Origin: Hydrogenothermaceae bacterium
GTDB lineage: Bacteria > Aquificota > Aquificia > Aquificales > Hydrogenothermaceae
Direction of reading: 5' to 3'
Length of the DNA stretch: 5,240 nt
Assembly: GCA_012961365.1 (NCBI GenBank)
Contig: DTZN01000085.1
Span: forward strand, 1 to 5,240
In this document: piece after piece, positions 1-5,240 of the stretch
Layout of the letters: each line of letters opens with the position of its first letter
Numbering within the stretch: position 1 is the first letter of the stretch
The notes under the pieces: model-generated
The model's database searches: none
Told to the model about the DNA's origin: nothing
The model's input: only the letters and a program-made list of their open reading frames with translations
Translations under genes and position numbers: made by a program

Positions 1-717
1 AAATTACAAGGTTATATTTGGAACTTAGTTGAATTTGAACCACAAATTATTTTTCTAGTTAAACAGTATAAAGATGGGTACTTTTACCATTACAAATTTG
101 ATATAAAGAAAAAATTTAAAAAAGAATTTATAAAAAGAACCAAAGCTAAAAACAACACAATTTATGAAAATGAAAACTATAAAGTTAACTTTGCAGTTTT
201 AGACCATAAAATTCCAATTTTAGGGTATAGTTTTGTTTTTCCAGATAAATTAAAACTAAATAAAGAACTATTAAAAGAATTACCACTAAAAGGCAAAGAA
301 ATAGGAAAGCTAAAGGAATTTCTAGAAAACCCTAAAAACTGTAAAAAAAGGCTAAAAATAAAAAACAAGTATTACTCTTACGATTTTTTAAAAGAGAGAT
401 ATACATTTACCCAAAAAGGAATAAAAATCTCATATATTACTGATGTATTAGGTTCAAAGGAAAATATAGAAAAAATTATTAAACTTGTTAAAGATTCAGA
501 TTATTTATATTGTGAATCAGTATTTTTAGAAAAAGATAGCGAGCAAGCATCAAAAGTTTACCATTTAACAACAAAACAAACGGCAAAAATTGCAAAACTT
601 GCAAATGTGAAAAATTTAGTTCCGTTTCATTTTTCAAGGAGATATGGAAAAAATACTAAGCTAATATTTAACGAATTATCAAAATTTTTAGAAGGCACAA
701 ATATAAAAATATATTAA
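1..717 (+). CDS. rnz: Ribonuclease Z-like metallo-beta-lactamase, C-terminal part (5' partial)
   Basis: RNase Z is the endonuclease that removes 3' trailers from precursor tRNAs in the cytoplasm. The frame is open from base 1 and gives 238 residues before TAA. Visible RNase Z landmarks, in order: a DH-x-IP-x-LGY segment at bases 202-225; ISYITD at 427-444, whose Asp matches the bridging zinc-ligand Asp of the family; CES-x-FLE at 511-528; HLTTKQ at 562-579, matching the family's HxTxxQ catalytic-His region; and HFSRRY at 628-645, matching the zinc-ligand His of the (T)HxSxRY motif. The N-terminal HxHxDH metal site would lie off the left edge, so catalytic competence cannot be checked here. 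The protein is very Lys-rich and diverged in its middle part (about codons 80-140). The next gene starts 16 bases downstream on the same strand, suggesting one operon. A diverged RNase Z paralogue rather than the main enzyme is possible. Confidence 0.8.
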   Translation, partial: KLQGYIWNLVEFEPQIIFLVKQYKDGYFYHYKFDIKKKFKKEFIKRTKAKNNTIYENENYKVNFAVLDHKIPILGYSFVFPDKLKLNKELLKELPLKGKEIGKLKEFLENPKNCKKRLKIKNKYYSYDFLKERYTFTQKGIKISYITDVLGSKENIEKIIKLVKDSDYLYCESVFLEKDSEQASKVYHLTTKQTAKIAKLANVKNLVPFHFSRRYGKNTKLIFNELSKFLEGTNIKIY

Positions 718-725
718 AAAGGAGG
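716..725 (+). promoter_or_regulatory. Strong Shine-Dalgarno site that fixes the TTG start of the epimerase
   Basis: AAAAAGGAGG ends 8 bases before a TTG codon at 734. It overlaps the TAA stop of the upstream RNase Z gene (715-717). Translation from this TTG gives the intact Rossmann N-terminus (MKTVLLTGSAGFIG), so no residues are missing. No ATG start fits as well. Confidence 0.8.
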
Positions 726-733
726 CAACTACT

Positions 734-1729
734 TTGAAAACTGTATTACTTACAGGTTCCGCAGGATTTATTGGCTGGAAAACTGCAGAGTTTCTATTAG
801 AAAAAGGATATAAAGTTATAGGAATTGATAACTTAAATAATTACTATGACCCAAAATTAAAACTTTGGAGAAAATCACAGTTAGAAAAAAACAAAAATTT
901 TAAGTTTTATGAAGTAGATATATCAAATTTTGGAGCTTTAAAAGTTTTATTTGATAGTTTTGATTTTGATTATGTTGTAAATCTTGCAGCAAGGGCTGGC
1001 GTTAGATACTCAATAAAAAATCCTTTTGTATATATGCAAACAAATGCTACAGGGACTTTAAATTTGCTTGAATTAATGAAAGAAAAAGGGATAAAAAAAT
1101 TTGTTTTAGCTTCAACATCTTCTCTATATGCAGGTCAACCTATGCCATTTAAAGAAACTTTACCTGTAAACACTCCAATATCTCCTTATGCAGCTTCGAA
1201 AAAAGCAGCAGAAGTAATGGTTTACACATATCATTATTTATATGGTATAGATGTGTCTGTAGTAAGATACTTTACAGTGTTTGGACCTGCTGGAAGACCT
1301 GATATGAGTATATTTAGATTTATAAAATGGATAGATGAGGAAACTCCTATAAAACTATTTGGTGATGGCACGCAAGCTAGAGATTTTACATATGTTGATG
1401 ATATTGCAGAAGGAACAATTTTAGCAATGGAAAAAGAAGTTGGATATGAAATTATAAATTTAGGTGGTGGTAAAAATCCTATATCTCTTAAAACTATAAT
1501 TGAAAAAATAGAAAACTTGCTTGGCAAGAAAGCAAAAATTGAGTATAAACCATTCAACAAAGCAGACATGAAAGAAACATGGGCGGATATAGAAAAGGCA
1601 GAAAGACTTTTAAACTGGAAACCAAAAGTAGATGTAGATGAGGGATTAAAAAGAACTGTTGAATGGTATTTAGAAAATAAAGAATGGGTAAAAAATATTT
1701 CTTTACAAGAGGAAGTGCAAAATATTTAA
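734..1729 (+). CDS. NAD-dependent nucleotide-sugar epimerase, UDP-glucuronate 4-epimerase-like
   Basis: This is a complete 331-residue extended short-chain dehydrogenase/reductase, the usual size for UDP-sugar 4-epimerases (about 320-350). Residues 8-14 (GSAGFIG) are the NAD-binding GxxGxxG loop and Asp32 ends beta-2. NLNNYYDPKLK (33-43) and AARAGVRYS (85-93) are typical of the UDP-glucuronate 4-epimerase branch. Thr128 in STSSLY takes the place of the catalytic Ser/Thr, and Tyr152 and Lys156 form the YxxxK pair. GPAGRPDM and RDFTYVDDIAEG belong to the substrate-binding part, and the C-terminus has the usual ADI-x-KA...LNWKPK tail. The expected role is cytoplasmic interconversion of UDP-hexoses or UDP-hexuronates for surface polysaccharide or glycoprotein glycans. 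The exact substrate cannot be read from sequence; UDP-galactose 4-epimerase or a dehydratase relative are alternatives. It starts at TTG behind a strong SD, probably in an operon with the RNase Z gene, and converges on flgL with a 4-base gap. Confidence 0.88.
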   Translation: MKTVLLTGSAGFIGWKTAEFLLEKGYKVIGIDNLNNYYDPKLKLWRKSQLEKNKNFKFYEVDISNFGALKVLFDSFDFDYVVNLAARAGVRYSIKNPFVYMQTNATGTLNLLELMKEKGIKKFVLASTSSLYAGQPMPFKETLPVNTPISPYAASKKAAEVMVYTYHYLYGIDVSVVRYFTVFGPAGRPDMSIFRFIKWIDEETPIKLFGDGTQARDFTYVDDIAEGTILAMEKEVGYEIINLGGGKNPISLKTIIEKIENLLGKKAKIEYKPFNKADMKETWADIEKAERLLNWKPKVDVDEGLKRTVEWYLENKEWVKNISLQEEVQNI

Positions 1730-1733
1730 AAAT

Positions 1734-3308
1734 TTATTTTAAAAAGTTTAATAAAGATAAATCTTTATTTTGATTAAATGAGGCTAATAATGCCTCATAT
1801 GCTGTTTTTGTTTTTTCTAATTCTGTTATTACTGAAACATAATCTGCATCTTCAAATTTTGATATAAGTTCAGAAAAAGCAGCATTTAGATATTCATTTT
1901 GAGGTTTAAAATCCTCTATAACATTTATTTGTGTTCCTATTCTTGACCTTCCTTGAGCTACCTTTTGAAAGCCTTTGTCAAATGTGTCTAAGATAGCTTC
2001 CACATTACCTATTCTTTTTTGTAAATTTCCTGAGCTATCTTGTATTGATATTATTTCGTCAATGCTATCTCCTAAAAGACCTAATCTATAAGTGCCATCT
2101 TTATCTTGATATACGTATGCTCTAACTCCCGGGTTATTTGGAGATTTATTTATTGCAAAAACAAGCTCTTCTAATGTTGAGGGATTTGTTGTTGTTGTAT
2201 CCCCATCGTAATTTATAGAAAAAGATTGGGTTCCATAATTTATAGTTAAAGTTCCATTTTCTCCAGTTGCTACTATAGGGTCTGCTGGTGAATTATATCC
2301 CATCTCTGAATAATATCCATGAAGTTTTATAATATCTCCAAAGCTACTAAAATCTCCAACATTTTGAAGTAAATCTCCAGTATCTGAAACTTCAACAGGT
2401 GTTGTTCCATCGCTTCCTGCAAGCCCAAGATATTTTTTTCCTTTACTATCTGTATAGATAAAAGCAGCAACTCCCGGGTTTGATGTAGATGCATTTATTT
2501 CATTTACTATTTCCTGCAAAGTTGTGGGGGTTGTAGTATTTGGGTCAGCATCATAATTAATTGAAAATGTATTACTTCCATATTTTATAGTTAAAGTTCC
2601 TGATGTTGAAACTATTGGTAAATTTTCTGAAGTAAATCCATTTGTAGATTTGTATATTGTAAGCTGATTTCCATCTATTATATTAATAATATCATCTAAA
2701 GCTTTAACAACTCCTATTTTTTGGGGAGCTTTATTTGTAGTAGTGTCATAAACTCCAGAATTTAAAGTTCCTAGATATTCTATACCATTGAAAGTTGTAT
2801 TGAGTTCCACTCCCTTTGATACAGGGACTTTAGTTTCTAAACTTTCACCTTGATAAATAGCAGAGTTATTAAATGGGTCCATTTGAGCTTTTACTCCACC
2901 AAATAATCTAGAATCTCCTATACTAATGTTTGCCTGTCTTACAATGTAATCTCTTATAGATTGAAAATAATCCTTTAAAATTTGTGCATCTTCTGCGTCC
3001 ATAACACCTGTATTTAAAACTTGGACAATGTGAACTCTTGCTTCTTGAGATGCATCTACGACATTTCCAAGTGTACTTTCTGCAACATCAAGGATTGTTT
3101 GAACTTGGTCCATATTACGGTTATAGGTAGCAAGTGTGTCAGTTATTCTTTTAAGCCTTTGAGCTTTTATTGTATCAACTGTATTATCAGATGGAACAAG
3201 TAATTTCTTACCAGAGGAAAGCTGGTTTGTATACTTTGCCAGCTTGTTTTCTTTTATTTCATTATTCCTTATAAATGTGTTATAAAATGATATATCAGGC
3301 ACTCTCAT
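1734..3308 (-). CDS. flgL: Flagellar hook-filament junction protein FlgL with duplicated central domain
   Basis: FlgL (HAP3) is exported by the flagellar type III system and forms the ring joining hook-associated FlgK to the flagellin filament. The N-terminus (MRVPDISFYN, then LSSGKKLLVPSDN at 30-42) and the C-terminus (RIGTQINVIED at 456-466, ending SLLNFLK) are the conserved coiled-coil flagellin-type ends that pack in the filament core; no cleavable signal peptide is seen, as expected for this export route. The protein has 524 residues, clearly longer than the commonly seen 300-400. The excess lies at about 205-435, where two similar units (231-318 and 344-435) resemble the flagellin IN motif: GTLTI...FSINYD...TL-x-E...IN...NPGV...LGL. 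These would be surface-exposed. The ATG start at 3308 has AGGTGA 6 bases upstream. A sigma-28-type promoter precedes it. No flgK or other flagellar gene is adjacent: upstream is mtaB, downstream the convergent epimerase. Confidence 0.93.
   Translation of the reverse strand: MRVPDISFYNTFIRNNEIKENKLAKYTNQLSSGKKLLVPSDNTVDTIKAQRLKRITDTLATYNRNMDQVQTILDVAESTLGNVVDASQEARVHIVQVLNTGVMDAEDAQILKDYFQSIRDYIVRQANISIGDSRLFGGVKAQMDPFNNSAIYQGESLETKVPVSKGVELNTTFNGIEYLGTLNSGVYDTTTNKAPQKIGVVKALDDIINIIDGNQLTIYKSTNGFTSENLPIVSTSGTLTIKYGSNTFSINYDADPNTTTPTTLQEIVNEINASTSNPGVAAFIYTDSKGKKYLGLAGSDGTTPVEVSDTGDLLQNVGDFSSFGDIIKLHGYYSEMGYNSPADPIVATGENGTLTINYGTQSFSINYDGDTTTTNPSTLEELVFAINKSPNNPGVRAYVYQDKDGTYRLGLLGDSIDEIISIQDSSGNLQKRIGNVEAILDTFDKGFQKVAQGRSRIGTQINVIEDFKPQNEYLNAAFSELISKFEDADYVSVITELEKTKTAYEALLASFNQNKDLSLLNFLK
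1750..1769. terminator. Palindromic hairpin in the last codons of flgL, possible bidirectional terminator
   Basis: AATAAAGA and TCTTTATT form a perfect 8-bp stem with a 4-base loop. It lies between the two convergent genes' ends, within the last flgL codons. Read on the - strand it is followed by AAAC then five T, and on the + strand by only a short T stretch. The stem is A/T-rich and weak, and codon content may explain it, so this is a tentative call. Confidence 0.25.
1778..1816 (+). terminator. Possible intrinsic terminator for the epimerase transcript, inside flgL 3' end
   Basis: ATGAGGC (1778-1784) pairs with GCCTCAT (1792-1798) across a 7-base loop. Two T-runs follow (1805-1809 and 1811-1816). 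The orientation suits transcripts leaving the epimerase, whose stop is about 50 bases upstream. The first T-run starts 6 bases after the stem, which is loose for a classic intrinsic terminator. On the other strand the T-runs are simply Lys/Thr codons of FlgL. Tentative. Confidence 0.3.
2004..2618 (-). repeat. In-frame tandem duplication within flgL (about 345-base period)
   Basis: FlgL residues 231-318 and 344-435 align over their length with a period of 115 residues (GTLTI at 237 and 352, NPGV at 277 and 392, LGL at 294 and 409), with about half the aligned residues identical by eye. DNA similarity is locally high at exactly 345 bases: positions 2231-2255 and 2576-2600 match at 24 of 25 bases, and AACTCCCGGGTT occurs at 2124-2135 and 2469-2480, keeping a GC-rich Pro-Gly codon pair in an AT-rich gene. 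Other parts have diverged, so the duplication is not brand-new. Confidence 0.85.
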
Positions 3309-3314
3309 TATTTT

Positions 3315-3320
3315 TCACCT
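3315..3320 (-). promoter_or_regulatory. Shine-Dalgarno site of flgL
   Basis: AGGTGA on the - strand lies 6 bases before the flgL ATG (3306-3308), supporting that start. It falls in the short untranslated leader that follows the sigma-28-like promoter. Confidence 0.7.
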
Positions 3321-3344
3321 ATAATCGCTTTAAGCTAGCATTTA

Positions 3345-3371
3345 TTATCGGAATTACAAAAATATTTTTTA
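3345..3371 (-). promoter_or_regulatory. Sigma-28 (FliA) type flagellar promoter for flgL
   Basis: Read on the - strand, TAAA (3371-3368), a 15-base spacer and TCCGATAA (3352-3345) match the flagellar sigma-28 consensus TAAA-N15-GCCGATAA at all but one position. The -35 element begins on the TAA stop codon of mtaB (3371-3369). Transcription would start near 3338-3340, giving a leader of about 30 bases that contains the flgL ribosome site. The position directly in front of a class of gene often transcribed by sigma-28 strengthens the call. Confidence 0.8.
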
Positions 3372-4673
3372 CACTTCTTTTCCAAAATTCTCTTCCCTTT
3401 CTTTACCAATTTTTTCAAGTTTAACATTTGTAATACTATTTAGTTGTTTATCACTATCAAATTTTATGTGAATATAATTTCCTGTCAATCCTACTTTTCT
3501 ACCGTTTTTTTCTGTAAATATTAATACTTCTAAGGTTTTATTTAAAAATCTTTTTCTAAACTTTATATTTTTCTTTTGAGATATTTCTCTTAAAATTTTA
3601 GTTCTTTCTTTTTTTTCTTTAGGATTTACTAAATCTCCTATTTTAGTTGCAGAAGTTCCTTCTCTTTCTGAATAGGTAAATACATGAATATAAGCAAAAG
3701 GAAGTTCTTCTATGATTTTTAAACTTTCTTCAAAATATTGTCTACTTTCTGTTGGAAAACCTGTTATTATGTCTGTTCCAATGGCTGTTTCTGGTCTTTT
3801 TTTGATAATTTTATCTACAGTGTTTATATACTCACTTAATGTATAATCTCTTTTCATATCTTTTAAAACTTTATCATTAGCAGATTGAAGGGATATATGA
3901 AAATGTGGAGCTATTTTCTCTTCTGTGGTTATTAAATCAAGTAAGTTTTCATCAATTTCTGAAACATTCATGGAAGATAACCTTATTCTATATAGATTAT
4001 CTATCTTTATTAAATGTTTTAAAAGCTCGCATAAATTTGCTTCTTTATGGTCATATCCATACTGGGATAACTGTGTTCCTGTTAAAACTATTTCTTTATA
4101 TCCGTTATCTACAAGAATTTTAACCTGATTTATAATTTCTTTTGGTTTTGCACTTCTAACTTTTCCCCTTGCAAATGGAATAATACAAAAACTACAAAAG
4201 CTATTACATCCTTCTTGAACCTTTAATATTGGTCTTGCACCTTCAAAAAATGTACTAATTTGAAAGCTTTCAAAATGATTTTGTCTAAAAATATTGTCTA
4301 TAAAAACTTTTTCACTTCTTCTTTCATTTATGTAATTCTCAACAATTTCATAAACAGCAGTTTTATGAGAATTTCCAATTACAAGGTCTATTTCTTCCAT
4401 TTGGGCAAGTTTTTCTGGGCTGACCTGTGCATAACAACCTGTTGCCACAATAACTGCATTTGGATTTCTTCTTTTTGCTTGTCTTAAAACTTTTCTTGAT
4501 GTTCTATCTGCATCATTTGTAACTGTACAAGTATTTACCACATAAACATCTGCAATATCTTCAAAGTTTGTTAATATATAACCATTGTTTACAAATTTTT
4601 CTTCTAATGCAGAAGTTTCAAACTGGTTCATTCTACAGCCTAAAGTTGCAAAAGCTACTTTGAGATTTTTCAT
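3369..4673 (-). CDS. mtaB: tRNA t6A37 methylthiotransferase MtaB (radical SAM)
   Basis: MtaB converts N6-threonylcarbamoyladenosine at position 37 of ANN-decoding tRNAs to its 2-methylthio form, using two [4Fe-4S] clusters and S-adenosylmethionine. All 434 residues are present, the normal family size. The N-terminal UPF0004 domain holds the cluster cysteines Cys13 (LGCRMNQ), Cys49 (NTCTVT) and Cys80 (TGCYAQ). The radical-SAM CxxxCxxC is Cys156, Cys160 and Cys163 (EGCNSFCSFC), followed by IIPFARG and the LTGTQLSQYG strand. A TRAM-like RNA-binding region occupies about 378-425. The LGCRMNQ motif and the absence of a UvrB-binding-like or uS12-specific signature favour MtaB over MiaB or RimO; a mixed-specificity member of the family cannot be excluded. 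The ATG start at 4673 has only a weak AGG 7 bases upstream. flgL follows 60 bases downstream, so read-through into flgL is possible besides its own promoter. Confidence 0.93.
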   Translation of the reverse strand: MKNLKVAFATLGCRMNQFETSALEEKFVNNGYILTNFEDIADVYVVNTCTVTNDADRTSRKVLRQAKRRNPNAVIVATGCYAQVSPEKLAQMEEIDLVIGNSHKTAVYEIVENYINERRSEKVFIDNIFRQNHFESFQISTFFEGARPILKVQEGCNSFCSFCIIPFARGKVRSAKPKEIINQVKILVDNGYKEIVLTGTQLSQYGYDHKEANLCELLKHLIKIDNLYRIRLSSMNVSEIDENLLDLITTEEKIAPHFHISLQSANDKVLKDMKRDYTLSEYINTVDKIIKKRPETAIGTDIITGFPTESRQYFEESLKIIEELPFAYIHVFTYSEREGTSATKIGDLVNPKEKKERTKILREISQKKNIKFRKRFLNKTLEVLIFTEKNGRKVGLTGNYIHIKFDSDKQLNSITNVKLEKIGKEREENFGKEV

Positions 4674-4752
4674 CTACTTGCCTGTACCTAAAAAGATTTT
4701 ATGTAGTATTTTATAATATATGCTAATAGATTAAATTTTTATGAGGAAACAA
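4674..4752. promoter_or_regulatory. Divergent promoter region between mtaB and the small membrane protein gene
   Basis: These 79 bases separate two divergent starts and must serve both directions unless transcription enters from elsewhere. On the + strand a perfect TATAAT lies at 4712-4717, about 35 bases before the small gene's start, but no convincing -35 element sits 16-18 bases upstream of it. The - strand has several A/T-rich -10 candidates and none stands out. The elements are therefore tentative. Confidence 0.4.
4742..4746 (+). promoter_or_regulatory. Shine-Dalgarno site that decides the start of the small membrane protein
   Basis: TGAGG ends 6 bases before the ATG at 4753. An in-frame ATG at 4741 overlaps this site and has no ribosome site of its own (only A/T-rich sequence precedes it), so 4753 is preferred. 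Confidence 0.6.
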
Positions 4753-4875
4753 ATGTATCATACTCATATTGAAGCGATTTTCATATGGTTAATGGTTGCT
4801 ATATTTATAGGGACTTTATTTGCATATATATTTAAAACTTTAAAAGAAGAAGAAAGAAAGAGGAGCGAAGACTAA
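4753..4875 (+). CDS. Small single-pass membrane protein of unknown function, 40 residues
   Basis: I do not recognise this protein. It reads MYHTHIEA, then a hydrophobic segment at about residues 6-27 containing Trp12, Gly20 and Tyr25, then a charged tail from Lys28 (KTLKEEERKRSED). One membrane helix is predicted. The Lys/Arg residues all lie after it, so by the positive-inside rule the N-terminus would face out and the tail the cytoplasm. Start 4753 has a Shine-Dalgarno site; a 44-residue form from the ATG at 4741 is the alternative. alaS follows after 21 bases on the same strand, so the two are probably co-transcribed. The architecture resembles small accessory subunits of respiratory oxidases or other membrane complexes, but no motif supports a specific assignment. 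Evidence for a real gene is the ribosome site, the coherent helix-plus-charged-tail design and the lack of any competing frame in an otherwise gene-dense window. Confidence 0.65.
   Translation: MYHTHIEAIFIWLMVAIFIGTLFAYIFKTLKEEERKRSED

Positions 4876-5240
<365 letters not shown>

Noticed and set aside
177..368. Open frame of 63 codons on the - strand
   Set aside because: It lies wholly within the RNase Z coding sequence. Its Phe/Ser/Leu-rich composition is the expected complement of Lys-rich codons.
1234..1569. Open frame of 111 codons on the - strand
   Set aside because: It is antisense to the catalytic part of the epimerase, has no recognisable motif, and arises from AT-rich complementarity.
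3021..3203. Open frame of 60 codons on the + strand
   Set aside because: It is antisense to the conserved N-terminal region of FlgL and has no homology signal.
3339..3342. A three-codon leader frame (ATG at 3342-3340, then CTA GCT TAA) between the flgL promoter and start
   Set aside because: It overlaps the predicted transcription start and has no ribosome site, so it is almost certainly chance.
3505..3803. Runs of 7-8 identical bases in mtaB (A7-A8 on the coding strand near 3505-3511, 3609-3616 and 3797-3803) as possible phase-variable tracts
   Set aside because: Each falls on Lys/Glu/Asn codons in a Lys-rich AT-rich gene, the frame is intact, and the tracts are short for slippage-based switching. 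Strain comparison could reopen this.
3905..4487. Three overlapping + strand open frames (3905-4123, 3925-4128, 4260-4487)
   Set aside because: All lie antisense to conserved radical-SAM and UPF0004 parts of mtaB and have no coherent protein features.
4674..4752. A riboswitch or T-box leader before the alaS unit
   Set aside because: The intergenic region is only 79 bases, A/T-rich, and shows no stable stem or T-box-like sequence.

Overview
This 5.2 kb window is AT-rich and almost entirely coding. It comes from a flagellated bacterium whose codon use favours Lys, Asn, Ile and A/T-ending codons, and two of its genes appear to use TTG starts behind strong GGAGG ribosome sites. A low-GC Aquificota lineage such as the Sulfurihydrogenibium/Persephonella group would fit the gene content and protein style. 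That placement is an inference from general resemblance, not a search result.

Left part, + strand: the C-terminal part of an RNase Z-type metallo-beta-lactamase (tRNA 3'-end processing; its N-terminus lies off the left edge) is followed after 16 bases by a complete extended-SDR nucleotide-sugar epimerase most like UDP-glucuronate 4-epimerases. The short gap and strong Shine-Dalgarno site suggest they are co-transcribed. The epimerase runs head-on into flgL with only 4 bases between the stop codons, so any terminators must lie inside the neighbouring genes.

Central part, - strand: mtaB (tRNA t6A37 methylthiotransferase) is followed by flgL (hook-filament junction protein). FlgL is long because its central region carries two copies of a flagellin-IN-like unit that are still similar at DNA level. 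A near-perfect flagellar sigma-28 promoter (TAAA-N15-TCCGATAA) begins on the mtaB stop codon and points into flgL. FlgL can therefore be expressed with the late flagellar genes although it sits alone behind a tRNA-modification gene.

Right part, + strand: a 79-base divergent intergenic region separates mtaB from a tiny gene for a 40-residue single-pass membrane protein of unknown function. It is followed 21 bases later by the 5' end of alaS (alanyl-tRNA synthetase), which runs off the right edge.

Three of the six genes act on tRNA (RNase Z, MtaB, AlaS), one on flagellar assembly and one on sugar-nucleotide metabolism. I see no mobile element, CRISPR, RNA gene or clearly new multi-gene system. 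The most notable points are the sigma-28 promoter overlapping the mtaB stop, the duplicated FlgL domain and the small membrane protein. No stretch longer than about 80 bases lacks a gene.
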